This document shows, one piece after another, positions 35,810-43,772 of a stretch of 64,000 nucleotides of DNA. The stretch spans positions 1,240,001 through 1,304,000 of the forward strand of contig NZ_JAIQZC010000001.1 in assembly GCF_020164535.1 (NCBI RefSeq), given 5' to 3'. A program made the translations under genes and the position numbers. Position 1 is the first letter of the stretch. The number at the start of each line of letters is the position of its first letter. A model generated the notes under the pieces. It was not told the origin of the DNA. It did no database searches and saw nothing but the letters and a program-made list of their open reading frames with translations. Source of the stretch: Psychroflexus montanilacus (GTDB taxonomy: Bacteria; Bacteroidota; Bacteroidia; Flavobacteriales; Flavobacteriaceae).

Positions 35810-37579
35810 TTAAACTGCTTTAGATAAATTAATAGCTGTTTCAATTAGTGCCAGATGCGAATAAGCCTGTGGGAAATTTCCCAATAAACGTTTGGTTTTA
35901 AAATCAATGTCTTCACTCAAAAGCCCTAAATGATTGGAAAATCCTATCAGTCGTTCAAATTGCCTTCTGGCCTCCTCTACTTCTCCAATTTTATTCAAAC
36001 TATTGATGTACCAAAACGTACAAATGGTAAATGAAGAACTTGGCAGTCCAAAATCATCTTTATTTTTATAACGGTACAAGAGGCCATCATTCGTGAGATC
36101 TCTCCCTATAGCCTTTACGGTACTTACATACTTTGGATCCTTAGCCTCAATAAATCCGTAAGTTTCCATCAGCAGGACAGAAGCATCTAGATCTGTAGAT
36201 CCATAAGACTGAGTAAATGCCTGTACCTCTTCATTCCACGCATTTTCCAGAATATCATTTTTGATAGCTTGCTCCAGCGTTTTCCAGCGCTCAAGTTTTG
36301 AAGTCTTATTGAATAATTTTGAAATCTTAATAGCTCTGTTTATAGCAACCCAGCACAAGACTTTGGAAAATGTAAAGTGACGGTCTTCCGATCTAAATTC
36401 CCATATGCCCTTGTCTGGCTCTTGCCAGTGTTTACCCACTACCCAGGCAATTCCTTTGGTGATGGTCCACAATTCTTCTTTGTTATCGGTATCGGATTTA
36501 AATTTCACCAGCTCCTGATGAATCACATCCACCAAAATACCATAAATGTCATTTTGTTTTTGAGCGTAGGCCGCATTCCCTATTCTCACTGGCTGCGATC
36601 CATTGTAGCCGGAAAGGTGAGACAGCTTTTTTTCTGTAAGTTCTTTTTCTTTATTGATCCCATACATGATCTGCAGCTTCTCGTTTTTATCTGGAATCAA
36701 ATCAATAATAAATTGGAGATACCGCTTAGTCATTCTGGTGTGACCAAGTTGAGACACTACTTTCACAACCATGGAGGCATCCCTTATCCAGCAAAAACGG
36801 TAATCCCAATTCCTTACTTCACCAATCGTTTCTGGCAGAGAGGTGGTCGCTGCAGCGAGGATGGCGCCAGTTTTTTCGTAACTAAGCAGCTTTAGGGTCA
36901 TCGCACTTCTCAAGATCATATCATCATAAGAACCGAAACGAGGGGTATTAAAACTCCAGTTAAGCCAGTACAGTTTTGTTCTTTCAAAATCCAAGGTCAC
37001 CGAAGCCATGCTTGGGAGATCGATCTTTTCATTATAAGACATGACAAAAAAAGCATCTTCAGTAAGCTCTATTTCTTCTGAATTGACCACGGATTCCTTA
37101 GGAAGTGAGGTATATAGAAATAAAGTATCAAATTCATCTGCCTCGGTAAGCGCTACGATGAAATCTTTCTTGATATAAATTTCTGTGTTACTCAAAGCGT
37201 ATTCCAGTTTTGGTGAGTAATCTATTTTTAACTTTGGAATTCCTTTAGTCACTTTGAGATAACGGATCACCTCAGGCGGTGCATGGTAGTTTTTGTCTTT
37301 TTTGGCATACCTGGCTAAGAAATCATAAAGTTCAAAGCTAGCCTTTTCAGAAACAAATTCAGTTTTAAGAATACAGGTATCCTTTAAATAAGTTTGAGAT
37401 ATAGTGTAGGAATCATCCACTTCAAATGCGAACTGTCCTCCTTTTTTCTCATCCAGTAGCTTAGCAAAAACTGAAGCCGAATCAAATTCTGGCAAACAGC
37501 ACCAATCTAGCGATCCTGTATCTGAAACTAATGCAGCAGTTCTACAATTTCCTATAATTCCGTAATTCAAATTATTCAT
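35810..37579 (-). CDS. Glycoside hydrolase family 15 protein (trehalase or glucoamylase-like)
   Basis: A 589-residue GH15 protein without a signal peptide, so cytoplasmic. The N-terminal beta-sandwich starts NYGIIGNCRTAALVSDTGSL and LDWCCLPEFDSASVF. The (alpha/alpha)6 barrel carries the acid motif EVRNWDYRFCWIRDASMV and the base region GLLSEDIDFKTKRLLGNFPQAYSHLAL. Some bacterial GH15 enzymes of this type are trehalases. Being divergent from the TPS/TPP fusion (gap of about 170 bases) supports a role in trehalose turnover, but alpha-glucan hydrolysis cannot be excluded. Confidence 0.87.
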   Translation of the reverse strand: MNNLNYGIIGNCRTAALVSDTGSLDWCCLPEFDSASVFAKLLDEKKGGQFAFEVDDSYTISQTYLKDTCILKTEFVSEKASFELYDFLARYAKKDKNYHAPPEVIRYLKVTKGIPKLKIDYSPKLEYALSNTEIYIKKDFIVALTEADEFDTLFLYTSLPKESVVNSEEIELTEDAFFVMSYNEKIDLPSMASVTLDFERTKLYWLNWSFNTPRFGSYDDMILRSAMTLKLLSYEKTGAILAAATTSLPETIGEVRNWDYRFCWIRDASMVVKVVSQLGHTRMTKRYLQFIIDLIPDKNEKLQIMYGINKEKELTEKKLSHLSGYNGSQPVRIGNAAYAQKQNDIYGILVDVIHQELVKFKSDTDNKEELWTITKGIAWVVGKHWQEPDKGIWEFRSEDRHFTFSKVLCWVAINRAIKISKLFNKTSKLERWKTLEQAIKNDILENAWNEEVQAFTQSYGSTDLDASVLLMETYGFIEAKDPKYVSTVKAIGRDLTNDGLLYRYKNKDDFGLPSSSFTICTFWYINSLNKIGEVEEARRQFERLIGFSNHLGLLSEDIDFKTKRLLGNFPQAYSHLALIETAINLSKAV

Positions 37580-37752
37580 ACCTAAAGTTTATTTAACCAA
37601 ATTACTAACTCCTTCAACAAATAAAGGGGTTGGTTTAACAATAAATTTAAATTTTGGAGCAAACCCCCTAAAAATTTGACCCTCTATGAGGGATTAAAAT
37701 CTTATTTTTATAAAAATAAAGGAAATAATTCGACCTAAAGGAATTTTTTGAT

Positions 37753-39960
37753 ATGAATAAAACAATTATAGTTTCAAACAGGTTACCTCTTAAAGTAAGT
37801 TTTGAAGATGATCAACTGGAAGTTACCCCAAGTGTGGGAGGACTAGCCACAGGTCTCAAAACTGTACACAAAGGAGGCAATGGCATCTGGATAGGCTGGA
37901 GTGGAATGACCAAAGAAGAACTGACACCAGAACTGGAGAAACAGGTTAACGAAGCTGTTACCAAAGAGCAGTGTGTAGCAGTCAACCTTACCCAAAAAGA
38001 CTTGGATTTGTACTACTATGGATTTAGCAATCGAACACTTTGGCCTTTATTTCATTATTTTATAGAGTATACAGAGTATAGCCCGGAATCCTGGGAGGCT
38101 TATAAAAAAGTCAATCAGAAATTTGCTGACAAAGTACTAGAGCATGTGGAAGATGGCGACAAGGTCTGGATACAGGATTACCAACTGCTACTCGTTCCTG
38201 CGATGGTAAAAGCAAAAAAACCAGACATCTCTATCGGTTTTTTCAATCATATCCCCTTCCCTTCTTACGAGATTTTCAGGACCTTCCCAAAACGTAAAGA
38301 AATTCTTGAAGGTATGCTGGGTGCCGACCTCATCGGTTTTCATACTTATGATTATGAACGCCATTTTCTGAGTTCGGTCAAGCGAATTCTAAGTTTGGAG
38401 GTAAATTTTAATAAAGTCACCTACAAGAACAGAATTATAAAAGTCGATTCTTTCCCTATGGGAATCGATTATGAAAAATTTGAACAAGCCGCCCTGGATC
38501 ACGACAAAATGGATGAAGACCATAAATCTGAAATCCAGAAGCGCCTGGATCAGCATTTACAAAATGAAGATGGTGTCAAAATGATTTTGTCTATTGACCG
38601 AATGGATTATACCAAGGGCATTCCCAACAGAATCAAAGCCTTTGAATATTTTTTAAAAAAATACCCGGAGTTTCAGGAAAAGATCAGATTGATTATGCTT
38701 GCGGTGCCCTCACGCTCGCAGGTTCCACAATATCAAAAACTGAAACAGGAAACCGATGAGCTCGTAGGCAGAATCAACGGAGAATTTTCCACCGTAAGCT
38801 GGACCCCGATCTGGTATTTCTACAGAGCTTTGCCTTTCGAAAACCTGATTGATCTCTACACCTCTTCGGATGTCGCGCTCATCACTCCCGTGAGAGACGG
38901 CATGAATCTGGTGGCTAAAGAATATATAGCCACACGGACACGGGAAGATGGCGTTTTGGTACTAAGTGAAATGACAGGTGCTTCTAAGGAACTGAATGAA
39001 GCTTTACTCATCAACCCTTTCAATTATGAGGAAATCGCCGATAGCATAAAGCAGGCTTTGGAAATGCCAAAACCTGAGCAGAAACAAAGAATGAAAGCGC
39101 TACAAAAGCGTGTATCCAGATATAGTGTAAGAAAATGGGCCAATGAATTTATGAATTCGCTAAATCAAGTCCACAAGGTCTATCATACCATCCAGGCCAA
39201 AAAGGTTGATGAGAAAGACCTGACTGATTTCAAAGCCCAAATGACATCTACAGCTTCAAAGTTGTTGTTTTTGGACTACGATGGAACACTGGTTAACTTT
39301 ACCAATCAGCCAGAAGATGCTAGACCAGACCCGGAGCTTTATGAGCTCCTGAAAAATTTAAATTCCAAACCAAATACAAAGCTAGTCATCATAAGTGGAA
39401 GAGATAAGAAAACCCTAAACGAGTGGTTTGGCCATACGCCTTACACCTTAGTTTCCGATCATGGGGTTTCCATGAGACTGGAAGGGGAAGACTGGAAAAT
39501 GATGGAAAGGCTCAAAACCGACTGGATGGAAGATGTTCTGCCTGTTTTGGAAACCTTCGTAGACAGAACCCCGGGGACACTGGTCGAAAAGAAAAAATAT
39601 TCTCTGGCATGGCACTACCGCAATACCGATGTGGAATTGGCACAAAAACGACTGGTAGAAATCAAAACAGTACTGACCAGTTTTATTTCCAATACTGATC
39701 TTACCCTTCTGGAAGGTAATAAGGTGATTGAAATCAAAAGTAGTAAGGTAAATAAGGGTCGTGCTTCCTCCAACCTGGTGGATCACTTCCCTTCAGAACA
39801 TATCTTTGCTTTTGGGGACGACTGGACCGATGAGTTTATGTTTGAAGAGCTTCCTGAAAAAGCACAAACCATAAAAGTAGGGGTAAGAAAGACCAAAGCT
39901 AAAAATTACGTGAATACCGTTGAAGACGTCAGATCACTTTTAAAAACCATAGCTGAATAA
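37753..39960 (+). CDS. Bifunctional trehalose-6-phosphate synthase/phosphatase
   Basis: A 735-residue fusion. Residues 1-475 are the GT20 synthase ([70 protein letters not shown]), which makes trehalose 6-phosphate from UDP- or another NDP-glucose. Residues about 500-735 are the HAD phosphatase with the catalytic D508-Y-D510-G-T-L and the metal-binding [11 protein letters not shown]. One polypeptide therefore carries out both steps. The 81-residue gene follows after 6 bases. Confidence 0.93.
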   Translation: MNKTIIVSNRLPLKVSFEDDQLEVTPSVGGLATGLKTVHKGGNGIWIGWSGMTKEELTPELEKQVNEAVTKEQCVAVNLTQKDLDLYYYGFSNRTLWPLFHYFIEYTEYSPESWEAYKKVNQKFADKVLEHVEDGDKVWIQDYQLLLVPAMVKAKKPDISIGFFNHIPFPSYEIFRTFPKRKEILEGMLGADLIGFHTYDYERHFLSSVKRILSLEVNFNKVTYKNRIIKVDSFPMGIDYEKFEQAALDHDKMDEDHKSEIQKRLDQHLQNEDGVKMILSIDRMDYTKGIPNRIKAFEYFLKKYPEFQEKIRLIMLAVPSRSQVPQYQKLKQETDELVGRINGEFSTVSWTPIWYFYRALPFENLIDLYTSSDVALITPVRDGMNLVAKEYIATRTREDGVLVLSEMTGASKELNEALLINPFNYEEIADSIKQALEMPKPEQKQRMKALQKRVSRYSVRKWANEFMNSLNQVHKVYHTIQAKKVDEKDLTDFKAQMTSTASKLLFLDYDGTLVNFTNQPEDARPDPELYELLKNLNSKPNTKLVIISGRDKKTLNEWFGHTPYTLVSDHGVSMRLEGEDWKMMERLKTDWMEDVLPVLETFVDRTPGTLVEKKKYSLAWHYRNTDVELAQKRLVEIKTVLTSFISNTDLTLLEGNKVIEIKSSKVNKGRASSNLVDHFPSEHIFAFGDDWTDEFMFEELPEKAQTIKVGVRKTKAKNYVNTVEDVRSLLKTIAE

Positions 39961-39966
39961 AATCAA

Positions 39967-40212
39967 ATGAGCAGACAGATTAAATTAATATGGGATTTCC
40001 GCGGACCCAATGCAGAAAAGACCGCCGAGCACCATGAGATCCACCTAAGGGATTTTATAAAGATGAATGCGATGGAAGGTCATATCACAGGAGTTGAACC
40101 TGTGAATGAGTTTCATCACATCGCTTTTCTTGTAGTGGAGGAAAGTCAAATGAAAGATTTAAGAGATCGCCTCAAACCTCATCGCGGACAGGTGTATACT
40201 CCTAAAACCTAA
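39967..40212 (+). CDS. Conserved hypothetical protein downstream of the TPS/TPP fusion
   Basis: An 81-residue protein beginning MSRQIKLIWDFRGPNAEKTAEHH with several His (H-H-E-I-H at 23-27, H-I near 42, FHHIAF near 50). The pattern strand-helix-strand-strand-helix suggests a small ferredoxin-like fold. No family is recognised. Its position 6 bases after the trehalose gene points to co-transcription; the His-rich N-terminal region could bind a metal, but that is only a composition-based idea. Confidence 0.65.
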   Translation: MSRQIKLIWDFRGPNAEKTAEHHEIHLRDFIKMNAMEGHITGVEPVNEFHHIAFLVVEESQMKDLRDRLKPHRGQVYTPKT

Positions 40213-40284
40213 ATTTTGCTAAGTTTTTTATTAGTCAACTCAATTTTATGCGAAAAAGTTACTAGTTTTAGAGGATATATACTA

Positions 40285-40728
40285 GTTGCCAACTATATTA
40301 AAAAAAAAGAACTCAAATTGAAAATCGAATTGCGGAATAAAATCAGATCTGAAAATTATCTGATAATCGAAATCGGATTAAAAAAAACGCTGAATAAATT
40401 TCACTCATTTGACTGACGAATGAATTGCCGAAAACCAAACTTTTGGTAAAACCCTCAAATCATAGCTGAAAATCAAAATCTGAATGGACTCTGCCGAATA
40501 ATTTGCGCTGACTAAATTGCTCTGAATAGATTGCCAAAAAAATAACCTGAATCTGAAAAAAAATAGCCGAATTAATTGGCTGAATGCCAAATGTAAAAGA
40601 CTGTTTTCGTTCTGTCTTAACTGATTTTTTAGCTGACGGTCGATTTGAATAATGAATAATCGAAAATCAGTTTACTGAAAACCAAAGTCTCCGCTGAATC
40701 AAAAGTGCGAAAAAATACAGTTGGCAAC
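40285..40728 (+). mobile_element. Putative integron-like cassette 1 (no gene recognised)
   Basis: The unit starts GTTGCCAACTATA (40285-40297) and ends TACAGTTGGCAAC (40716-40728). The two ends are complementary over 13 bases with one A opposite C. The G-T-T/A-A-C outer triplets match the invariant bases of integron core sites. No coding region is apparent inside. Confidence 0.5.
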
Positions 40729-40855
40729 AGCGTATATAGTTTATGGCGGATTTTGTACTGAATCGAAAATTATAGTATTTTTAGAAAATTAAAAGTTTAA
40801 CCGAAAGGCGAGCGCTTGTTATCCCGCCACAAACCATATACGCAAGACGTTACCC
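40722..40855. repeat. attC-like hairpin 1
   Basis: The boxes TGGCAAC (40722-40728) and GTTACCC (40849-40855) flank a stem of 20 positions (40730-40749 with 40824-40843). It has 18 Watson-Crick pairs and two A-C oppositions, which are T-G wobbles on the minus strand. The 5' spacer is one base and the 3' spacer five bases, asymmetric as in attC sites. The 74-base loop carries TTTG (40752) and TATTTTTA (40776), 20 bases apart, a near-consensus promoter. Confidence 0.65.
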
Positions 40856-41484
40856 AACATTTAAACAAACAGAAAATCAAACATGAATAGGTTAATAAAT
40901 ATTTCATTAATAGCTTTAATATTACTTGCATCTTGTCAACCTTCAGATAGTTATATTGACTTAAGTGAAAATGCAAAAGAGTTGATTAAATTTGAATTAG
41001 GTGATACTTTCCAACTTAAGAATTTAATAACTGATGAAATTATAGAACTTGAAATTATATCAAAAGACATTCGTTACGTTGACGGAAGTGGCCCAAGTAC
41101 AGGAACAATTTTAGATGCAGGTGGAGATACATATTATGAACGGGGCACATTCAGATTTTCTGATCAATCAAATTGTTACTCTGTGAGCGTATTGGTTGAA
41201 GCAAGAAGCAATGGGAATTTTGAATTCTCAATTGGAACCGGTGATTGCTTCGGTGAATATTTATCTACAACTGAATTTAATAGTCTTGGATTTGAATATA
41301 ATGGTGAGATTACAAATATAAACGTTAATGGCGTAGAATACTCTGAAACATATGTTTTGGAAACATTTAATACTGCATTCACTAACACTATATTTTACAC
41401 GAAAGAAAATGGTATTGTTCAAATTTTTGATAATCAAATCCAATCGGCTGTTTTTACAATAGCGGAATAAAAACGTTGGGTAAC
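40849..41484 (+). mobile_element. Putative integron-like cassette 2 (lipoprotein gene)
   Basis: The unit starts GTTACCCAACATTT (40849-40862) and ends AAACGTTGGGTAAC (41471-41484). The ends are complementary over 14 bases with one A opposite C. It contains one plus-strand gene (40883-41470), whose stop codon lies right at the right-hand terminus. Confidence 0.6.
40883..41470 (+). CDS. Hypothetical lipoprotein in cassette 2
   Basis: A 195-residue protein with a lipoprotein signal (MNRLINISLIALILLASCQPS, Cys at 18). The mature part is beta-rich with acidic patches (FELGDTFQLKNLITDEIIEL) and a C-terminal YTKENGIVQIFDNQ. No family is recognised. It fills a cassette-like unit bounded by complementary termini, with its start 21 bases inside the left terminus. 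The promoter may lie in the loop of the preceding hairpin. Confidence 0.7.
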   Translation: MNRLINISLIALILLASCQPSDSYIDLSENAKELIKFELGDTFQLKNLITDEIIELEIISKDIRYVDGSGPSTGTILDAGGDTYYERGTFRFSDQSNCYSVSVLVEARSNGNFEFSIGTGDCFGEYLSTTEFNSLGFEYNGEITNINVNGVEYSETYVLETFNTAFTNTIFYTKENGIVQIFDNQIQSAVFTIAE

Positions 41485-41610
41485 AGCGCATAACAAAAAT
41501 GGCGAGATTTGTGCTGAAACGAGAGTTTTGTGTATTTTTAGAAACTTAAAGTTTAACCGAAAAACTTGTGCATTTTAAGTCGCCACTGAAAGATACACTT
41601 TCCGTTACAC
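41478..41610. repeat. attC-like hairpin 2
   Basis: The boxes GGGTAAC (41478-41484) and GTTACAC (41604-41610) flank two stems. The outer one is GCGCAT (41486-41491) with ATACAC (41593-41598), four pairs plus two C-A oppositions. The inner one is TGGCGA (41500-41505) with TCGCCA (41580-41585), six perfect pairs. The loop is clearly related to that of hairpin 1 (shared ATTTTTAGAAA and AGTTTAACCGAAA) and again holds TTTG (41508) and TATTTTTA (41533). Confidence 0.6.
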
Positions 41611-42198
41611 ATAATATTTAAAACTAACTTCTGTGAAAAAATATCAACTAATTATTGTTTTAATAATTTTACTCTCAAATGTTATTTCCTGTAACTCTAA
41701 CACTGAAACTAAAAATGAAAATGACAAAATTGAAAGTAAGAATTTAAAACCTCTAATTGAATTATTTAATGAGCCAGGAAATCAGATTAGTGACGAAACG
41801 TTAGTTAAATATTTTGAGATTAATAATAACAATCAAAGCTCAGACGAATTCAAAACAGTTAAAAAAGTTGATTTTAAAAACGATATACTTGGATTCATTT
41901 ATAAAATAGATTGTAGAGCTGGAGGTCAGTGCGAAATAATAAATATGGCTTTATTTAAATCAGGTGTAAAAACTGATGAAATCAGAATTGGACAAAATTT
42001 CGCGGATTATGGTGGTTCAATAATTTTAGAACATCATATTAAAGGAAATAGAATTGAGTTGACAAAAACAGTATTAGAAAATGAATGGTCTGTAAACGGT
42101 GATTTAAAAGAAATTAAGAACACCGAACAAGAAATATTTATAGTTAATGCTAACAATGGTAAATTCGAAAAAGAATAATAGAGAATACTATGTGCAAC
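41604..42198 (+). mobile_element. Putative integron-like cassette 3 (lipoprotein gene)
   Basis: The unit starts GTTACACATAATATT (41604-41618) and ends AATACTATGTGCAAC (42184-42198). The ends are complementary over 15 positions with two A-C oppositions and no other mismatch. It holds one plus-strand gene (41633-42178). Confidence 0.6.
41633..42178 (+). CDS. Hypothetical lipoprotein in cassette 3
   Basis: 181 residues starting at a GTG (41633), chosen because it gives a complete lipoprotein signal (KKYQLIIVLIILLSNVISCNS). The mature protein has a Lys/Glu/Asn-rich linker and a beta-rich domain containing FIYKIDCRAGGQCEIINMALFKSG with two Cys that could form a disulfide. No family is recognised. 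It is the only gene of its unit. Confidence 0.65.
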   Translation: MKKYQLIIVLIILLSNVISCNSNTETKNENDKIESKNLKPLIELFNEPGNQISDETLVKYFEINNNNQSSDEFKTVKKVDFKNDILGFIYKIDCRAGGQCEIINMALFKSGVKTDEIRIGQNFADYGGSIILEHHIKGNRIELTKTVLENEWSVNGDLKEIKNTEQEIFIVNANNGKFEKE

Positions 42199-42243
42199 AT
42201 CGGTAACCGTCGCACAAGCCACTAAATTCTAAAAAAATAAGTC
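42196..42243 (+). repeat. Direct repeat, copy 1 (AAC-nn-CGGTAACCGT family)
   Basis: It begins at the AAC of the cassette 3 terminus and shares with copies 2 and 3 the words GGTAACCGT, GCACAAGCC and TCTAAAAAAAT. It diverges from them after about 48 bases. Confidence 0.7.
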
Positions 42244-42499
42244 ATATTGCACACTACAAAATGATGATGAATTAAATAAAGCCAGCAGGTAACTAAGAAC
42301 TGTGGTAAAAAACAACTCTTTTCTTCATTAATTTTAGACATTATTAAATTTAAGGGTTTTAGCTCGTATCAAACTTCGTGCTTAACCGAAAGTTAAGTGC
42401 TTCGAATCTGCCCTTCTGTCCATACACAGAACATTGTTGTGCAATTAAGACGAATTTTTAGAATTCACAAAAATTTCAATTTAAATTCAAAATTTATTC

Positions 42500-42522
42500 T
42501 ATATTTGTATCTATTTGGATAC
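42500..42522 (+). promoter_or_regulatory. Promoter box and putative operator of the toxin/antitoxin genes
   Basis: TATATTTG at 42500-42507 is an exact -7 box. It is overlapped on its right by the inverted repeat GTATC (42507-42511) and GATAC (42518-42522), which sits at the predicted transcription start. Autoregulation by the downstream helix-turn-helix antitoxin is the usual scheme for such modules. Confidence 0.5.
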
Positions 42523-42531
42523 AGTTGATGA

Positions 42532-42834
42532 ATGAGAATTACCGAAAAAACAACTGAATTTGACAAGTGGATTAGAAAGCTGAAAGACATTCGAGCGAAA
42601 TCTAAAATTCTCTTCCGAATCCAGAAACTTGAAGCAGATGAACATTTCGGAGATTGTGAACCTGTTGGAGACGGAATTAGCGAAATGAGAATAAATTACG
42701 CTAAAGGCTACCGTGTTTACTTTAGGGAAAAGGACAACAAAATTGTTATTCTTCTTATTGGCGGAGACAAATCGACTCAACAAAAAGATATCGAAAAAGC
42801 GAAAAGAATTTGGAACAAAATAAAAAATGATTGA
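42532..42834 (+). CDS. RelE/ParE-superfamily toxin (HI1419-type addiction module)
   Basis: A 100-residue protein. TEKTTEFDKWIRKLKDIRAKSKILFRI, the central GDCEPVGDGISEMRINYAKGYRVYF and LLIGGDKSTQQKDIEKAKRIW match the HI1419-type toxins of the type II addiction modules. The conserved Arg and Lys of the ribosome-dependent mRNA interferase fold are present (R in EMRINY, K near the end). The toxin gene comes first, as in HigBA-like systems, and overlaps the antitoxin by 8 bases. Confidence 0.9.
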   Translation: MRITEKTTEFDKWIRKLKDIRAKSKILFRIQKLEADEHFGDCEPVGDGISEMRINYAKGYRVYFREKDNKIVILLIGGDKSTQQKDIEKAKRIWNKIKND

Positions 42835-43120
42835 AATGGAAACCACAAGATTTGACATAGCGGACTATTTAGACAGCGAAGAAATGATTGCTGAATACCT
42901 GAATACAGTTCTTGAAGATGGAGACAGTTCTGACTTAATAATAGCAATTGGACATATTGCAAAATCAATCGGAATGACTAAAATTGCGGAGAAAACAGGA
43001 ATGAGCAGACCAAGTCTCTACAAAGCATTATCCGACGGAGCAAAACCACAATTTGGAACAATAATGAAAGTATTGAAAGCCATTGGTGGACAAATCAACG
43101 TGAAACCAATATCTGCGTAA
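42827..43120 (+). CDS. Antitoxin with helix-turn-helix (HI1420-type)
   Basis: A 97-residue protein. The N-terminal FDIADYLDSEEMIAEYLNTVLEDGD is the toxin-binding region of this family and IAEKTGMSRPSLYKALSDGAKPQFGTIMKVLKAIG is the DNA-binding helix-turn-helix. A second ATG at 42836 would give a start just after the toxin stop. It should neutralise the upstream toxin and repress the operon, probably through the palindrome at 42507-42522. Confidence 0.9.
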   Translation: MIEMETTRFDIADYLDSEEMIAEYLNTVLEDGDSSDLIIAIGHIAKSIGMTKIAEKTGMSRPSLYKALSDGAKPQFGTIMKVLKAIGGQINVKPISA

Positions 43121-43138
43121 AAAAACGACATCACTAAA

Positions 43139-43257
43139 ATGGCTATAAGTAATAGCTAGTTCTCTCCTTCTTCTGAAAATCCTCACAGATTTTCTATCTG
43201 GTGTTTATTTGCTAAATTAAGTGCTAAAACACGCCACTAATCATAGCCAGACCGCTA
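43139..43257. repeat. attC-like hairpin after the antitoxin gene
   Basis: Positions 43141-43156 (GGCTATAAGTAATAGC) pair with 43233-43248: 12 Watson-Crick pairs, three A-C oppositions and one G-A. The spacer AGACC (43249-43253) precedes the GCTAGCA box of the next unit, the same length as the spacer in hairpin 1. The left box is not recognisable as AAC at the usual distance, so this copy may be decayed. Confidence 0.5.
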
Positions 43258-43703
43258 GCAATAATGCAAAATCATACACAAAATTCAACTTTAAAAATAT
43301 CTTGATGCAAAACCCTCTTTTAACTGTCGTTTTAATTTTTATTGTCTTCATCAATGTGACCGGTCAGAATAATGATTCTATAAAAGAAAAGACAACACTA
43401 ATCACTCTTGACTGTAAAGTCAAAACGACAACAAATCCATTATACATCATACAGATAAATGAAAAACGGTTTATGAAACTCTTTGAAGACGAAGGCTCTA
43501 AGGAGAAAGTTATAAGAGAATTAAGGCCAGAATGGATTGGATCAGTCAATGTGCTAAGGGGGCCAGAAGGTGTTAAAAAATATGGCTCACTTGCAGAAGA
43601 TGGTGTGATTGTATTATCATTAAAAAAAGATTATTGGGAAAAGATGACTCCTGAGTTGCAGAATAGATTTAAATGAATTTACGGTTAAATCACTATTACC
43701 AAC
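43254..43703 (+). mobile_element. Putative integron-like cassette 4 (plug-like secreted protein gene)
   Basis: The unit starts GCTAGCAATAATG (43254-43266) and ends CACTATTACCAAC (43691-43703). The 13 positions give nine Watson-Crick pairs and four A-C or C-A oppositions, and no other mismatch. The second base of the left triplet is C instead of T, itself one of the C-A oppositions. It holds one plus-strand gene. Confidence 0.5.
43305..43676 (+). CDS. Small secreted protein resembling a TonB-receptor plug domain
   Basis: 123 residues from the ATG at 43305 (MQNPLLTVVLIFIVFINVTGQ, a signal peptide); an upstream frame extension is not plausible. The body NPLYIIQINEKRF ... ELRPEWIGSVNVLRGPEGVKKYG, then AEDGVIVLSLKKDY, follows the plug-domain pattern of SusC/TonB-dependent receptors (PLYVIDG, I-x-S-(I/V)-x-V-L, YG, GVI-x-(I/L)). 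The barrel is absent. Similar stand-alone plug-like proteins occur in Bacteroidota, but their function is unknown. Confidence 0.7.
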   Translation: MQNPLLTVVLIFIVFINVTGQNNDSIKEKTTLITLDCKVKTTTNPLYIIQINEKRFMKLFEDEGSKEKVIRELRPEWIGSVNVLRGPEGVKKYGSLAEDGVIVLSLKKDYWEKMTPELQNRFK

Positions 43704-43772
43704 AATGGTAACCGTTGCACAAGCCATTAAAACTCTAAAAAAATGAGTTGTTTTCAGTCCTTTTCAGGGCTT
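43701..43772 (+). repeat. Direct repeat, copy 2
   Basis: Starting at the AAC of the cassette 4 terminus, it matches copy 3 (45574-45645) over about 72 bases with a handful of substitutions and one one-base gap. It ends in a short hairpin (AGTCC, loop TTTTCA, GGGCT) followed by T residues, which could act as a terminator. Confidence 0.75.

Larger units (their letters stand above)
40213..40882. other. 670-base stretch without a convincing gene: noncoding cassette-like unit plus attC-like hairpin
   Basis: After the 81-residue gene comes an A/T-rich stretch with no credible gene; short frames on both strands have unnatural composition. Irregularly repeated words such as GCTGAA, GCCGAA and CTGAAT recur from 40390 to 40590. 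From 40285 to 40728 the stretch is bounded by complementary ends (see the cassette termini), and 40722-40855 is a large hairpin. The next gene starts at 40883. Confidence 0.6.
42179..42531. other. 353-base stretch: left half-site repeat, remnant right half-site, toxin promoter
   Basis: It holds the right terminus of cassette 3 and then a copy of the GGTAACCG-TCGCACAAGCC repeat (42196-42243). Around 42380-42442 there is a segment with TTAACCGAAAG and a GTTGTGC box (42436-42442) that looks like the right half of another attC-like element. The stem arms of the two halves do not match each other, so the stretch looks chimeric or deleted. No gene is seen before 42532. Confidence 0.45.

Noticed and set aside
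36377-36895. Plus-strand frame of 172 residues opposite the GH15 gene
   Set aside because: It is the shadow of a well-supported GH15 gene; the translated sequence has no family resemblance.
40216-40416. Open frame of 66 residues after the 81-residue gene
   Set aside because: It overlaps the left end of cassette-like unit 1, has Lys/Ile-biased composition without a domain or start context, and no homologue is recognised.
40405-40590. Minus-strand frame of 61 residues in cassette-like unit 1
   Set aside because: The composition (Phe/Ser/Gln runs) reflects the A/T-rich repeated words, with no start signal; treated as noncoding.
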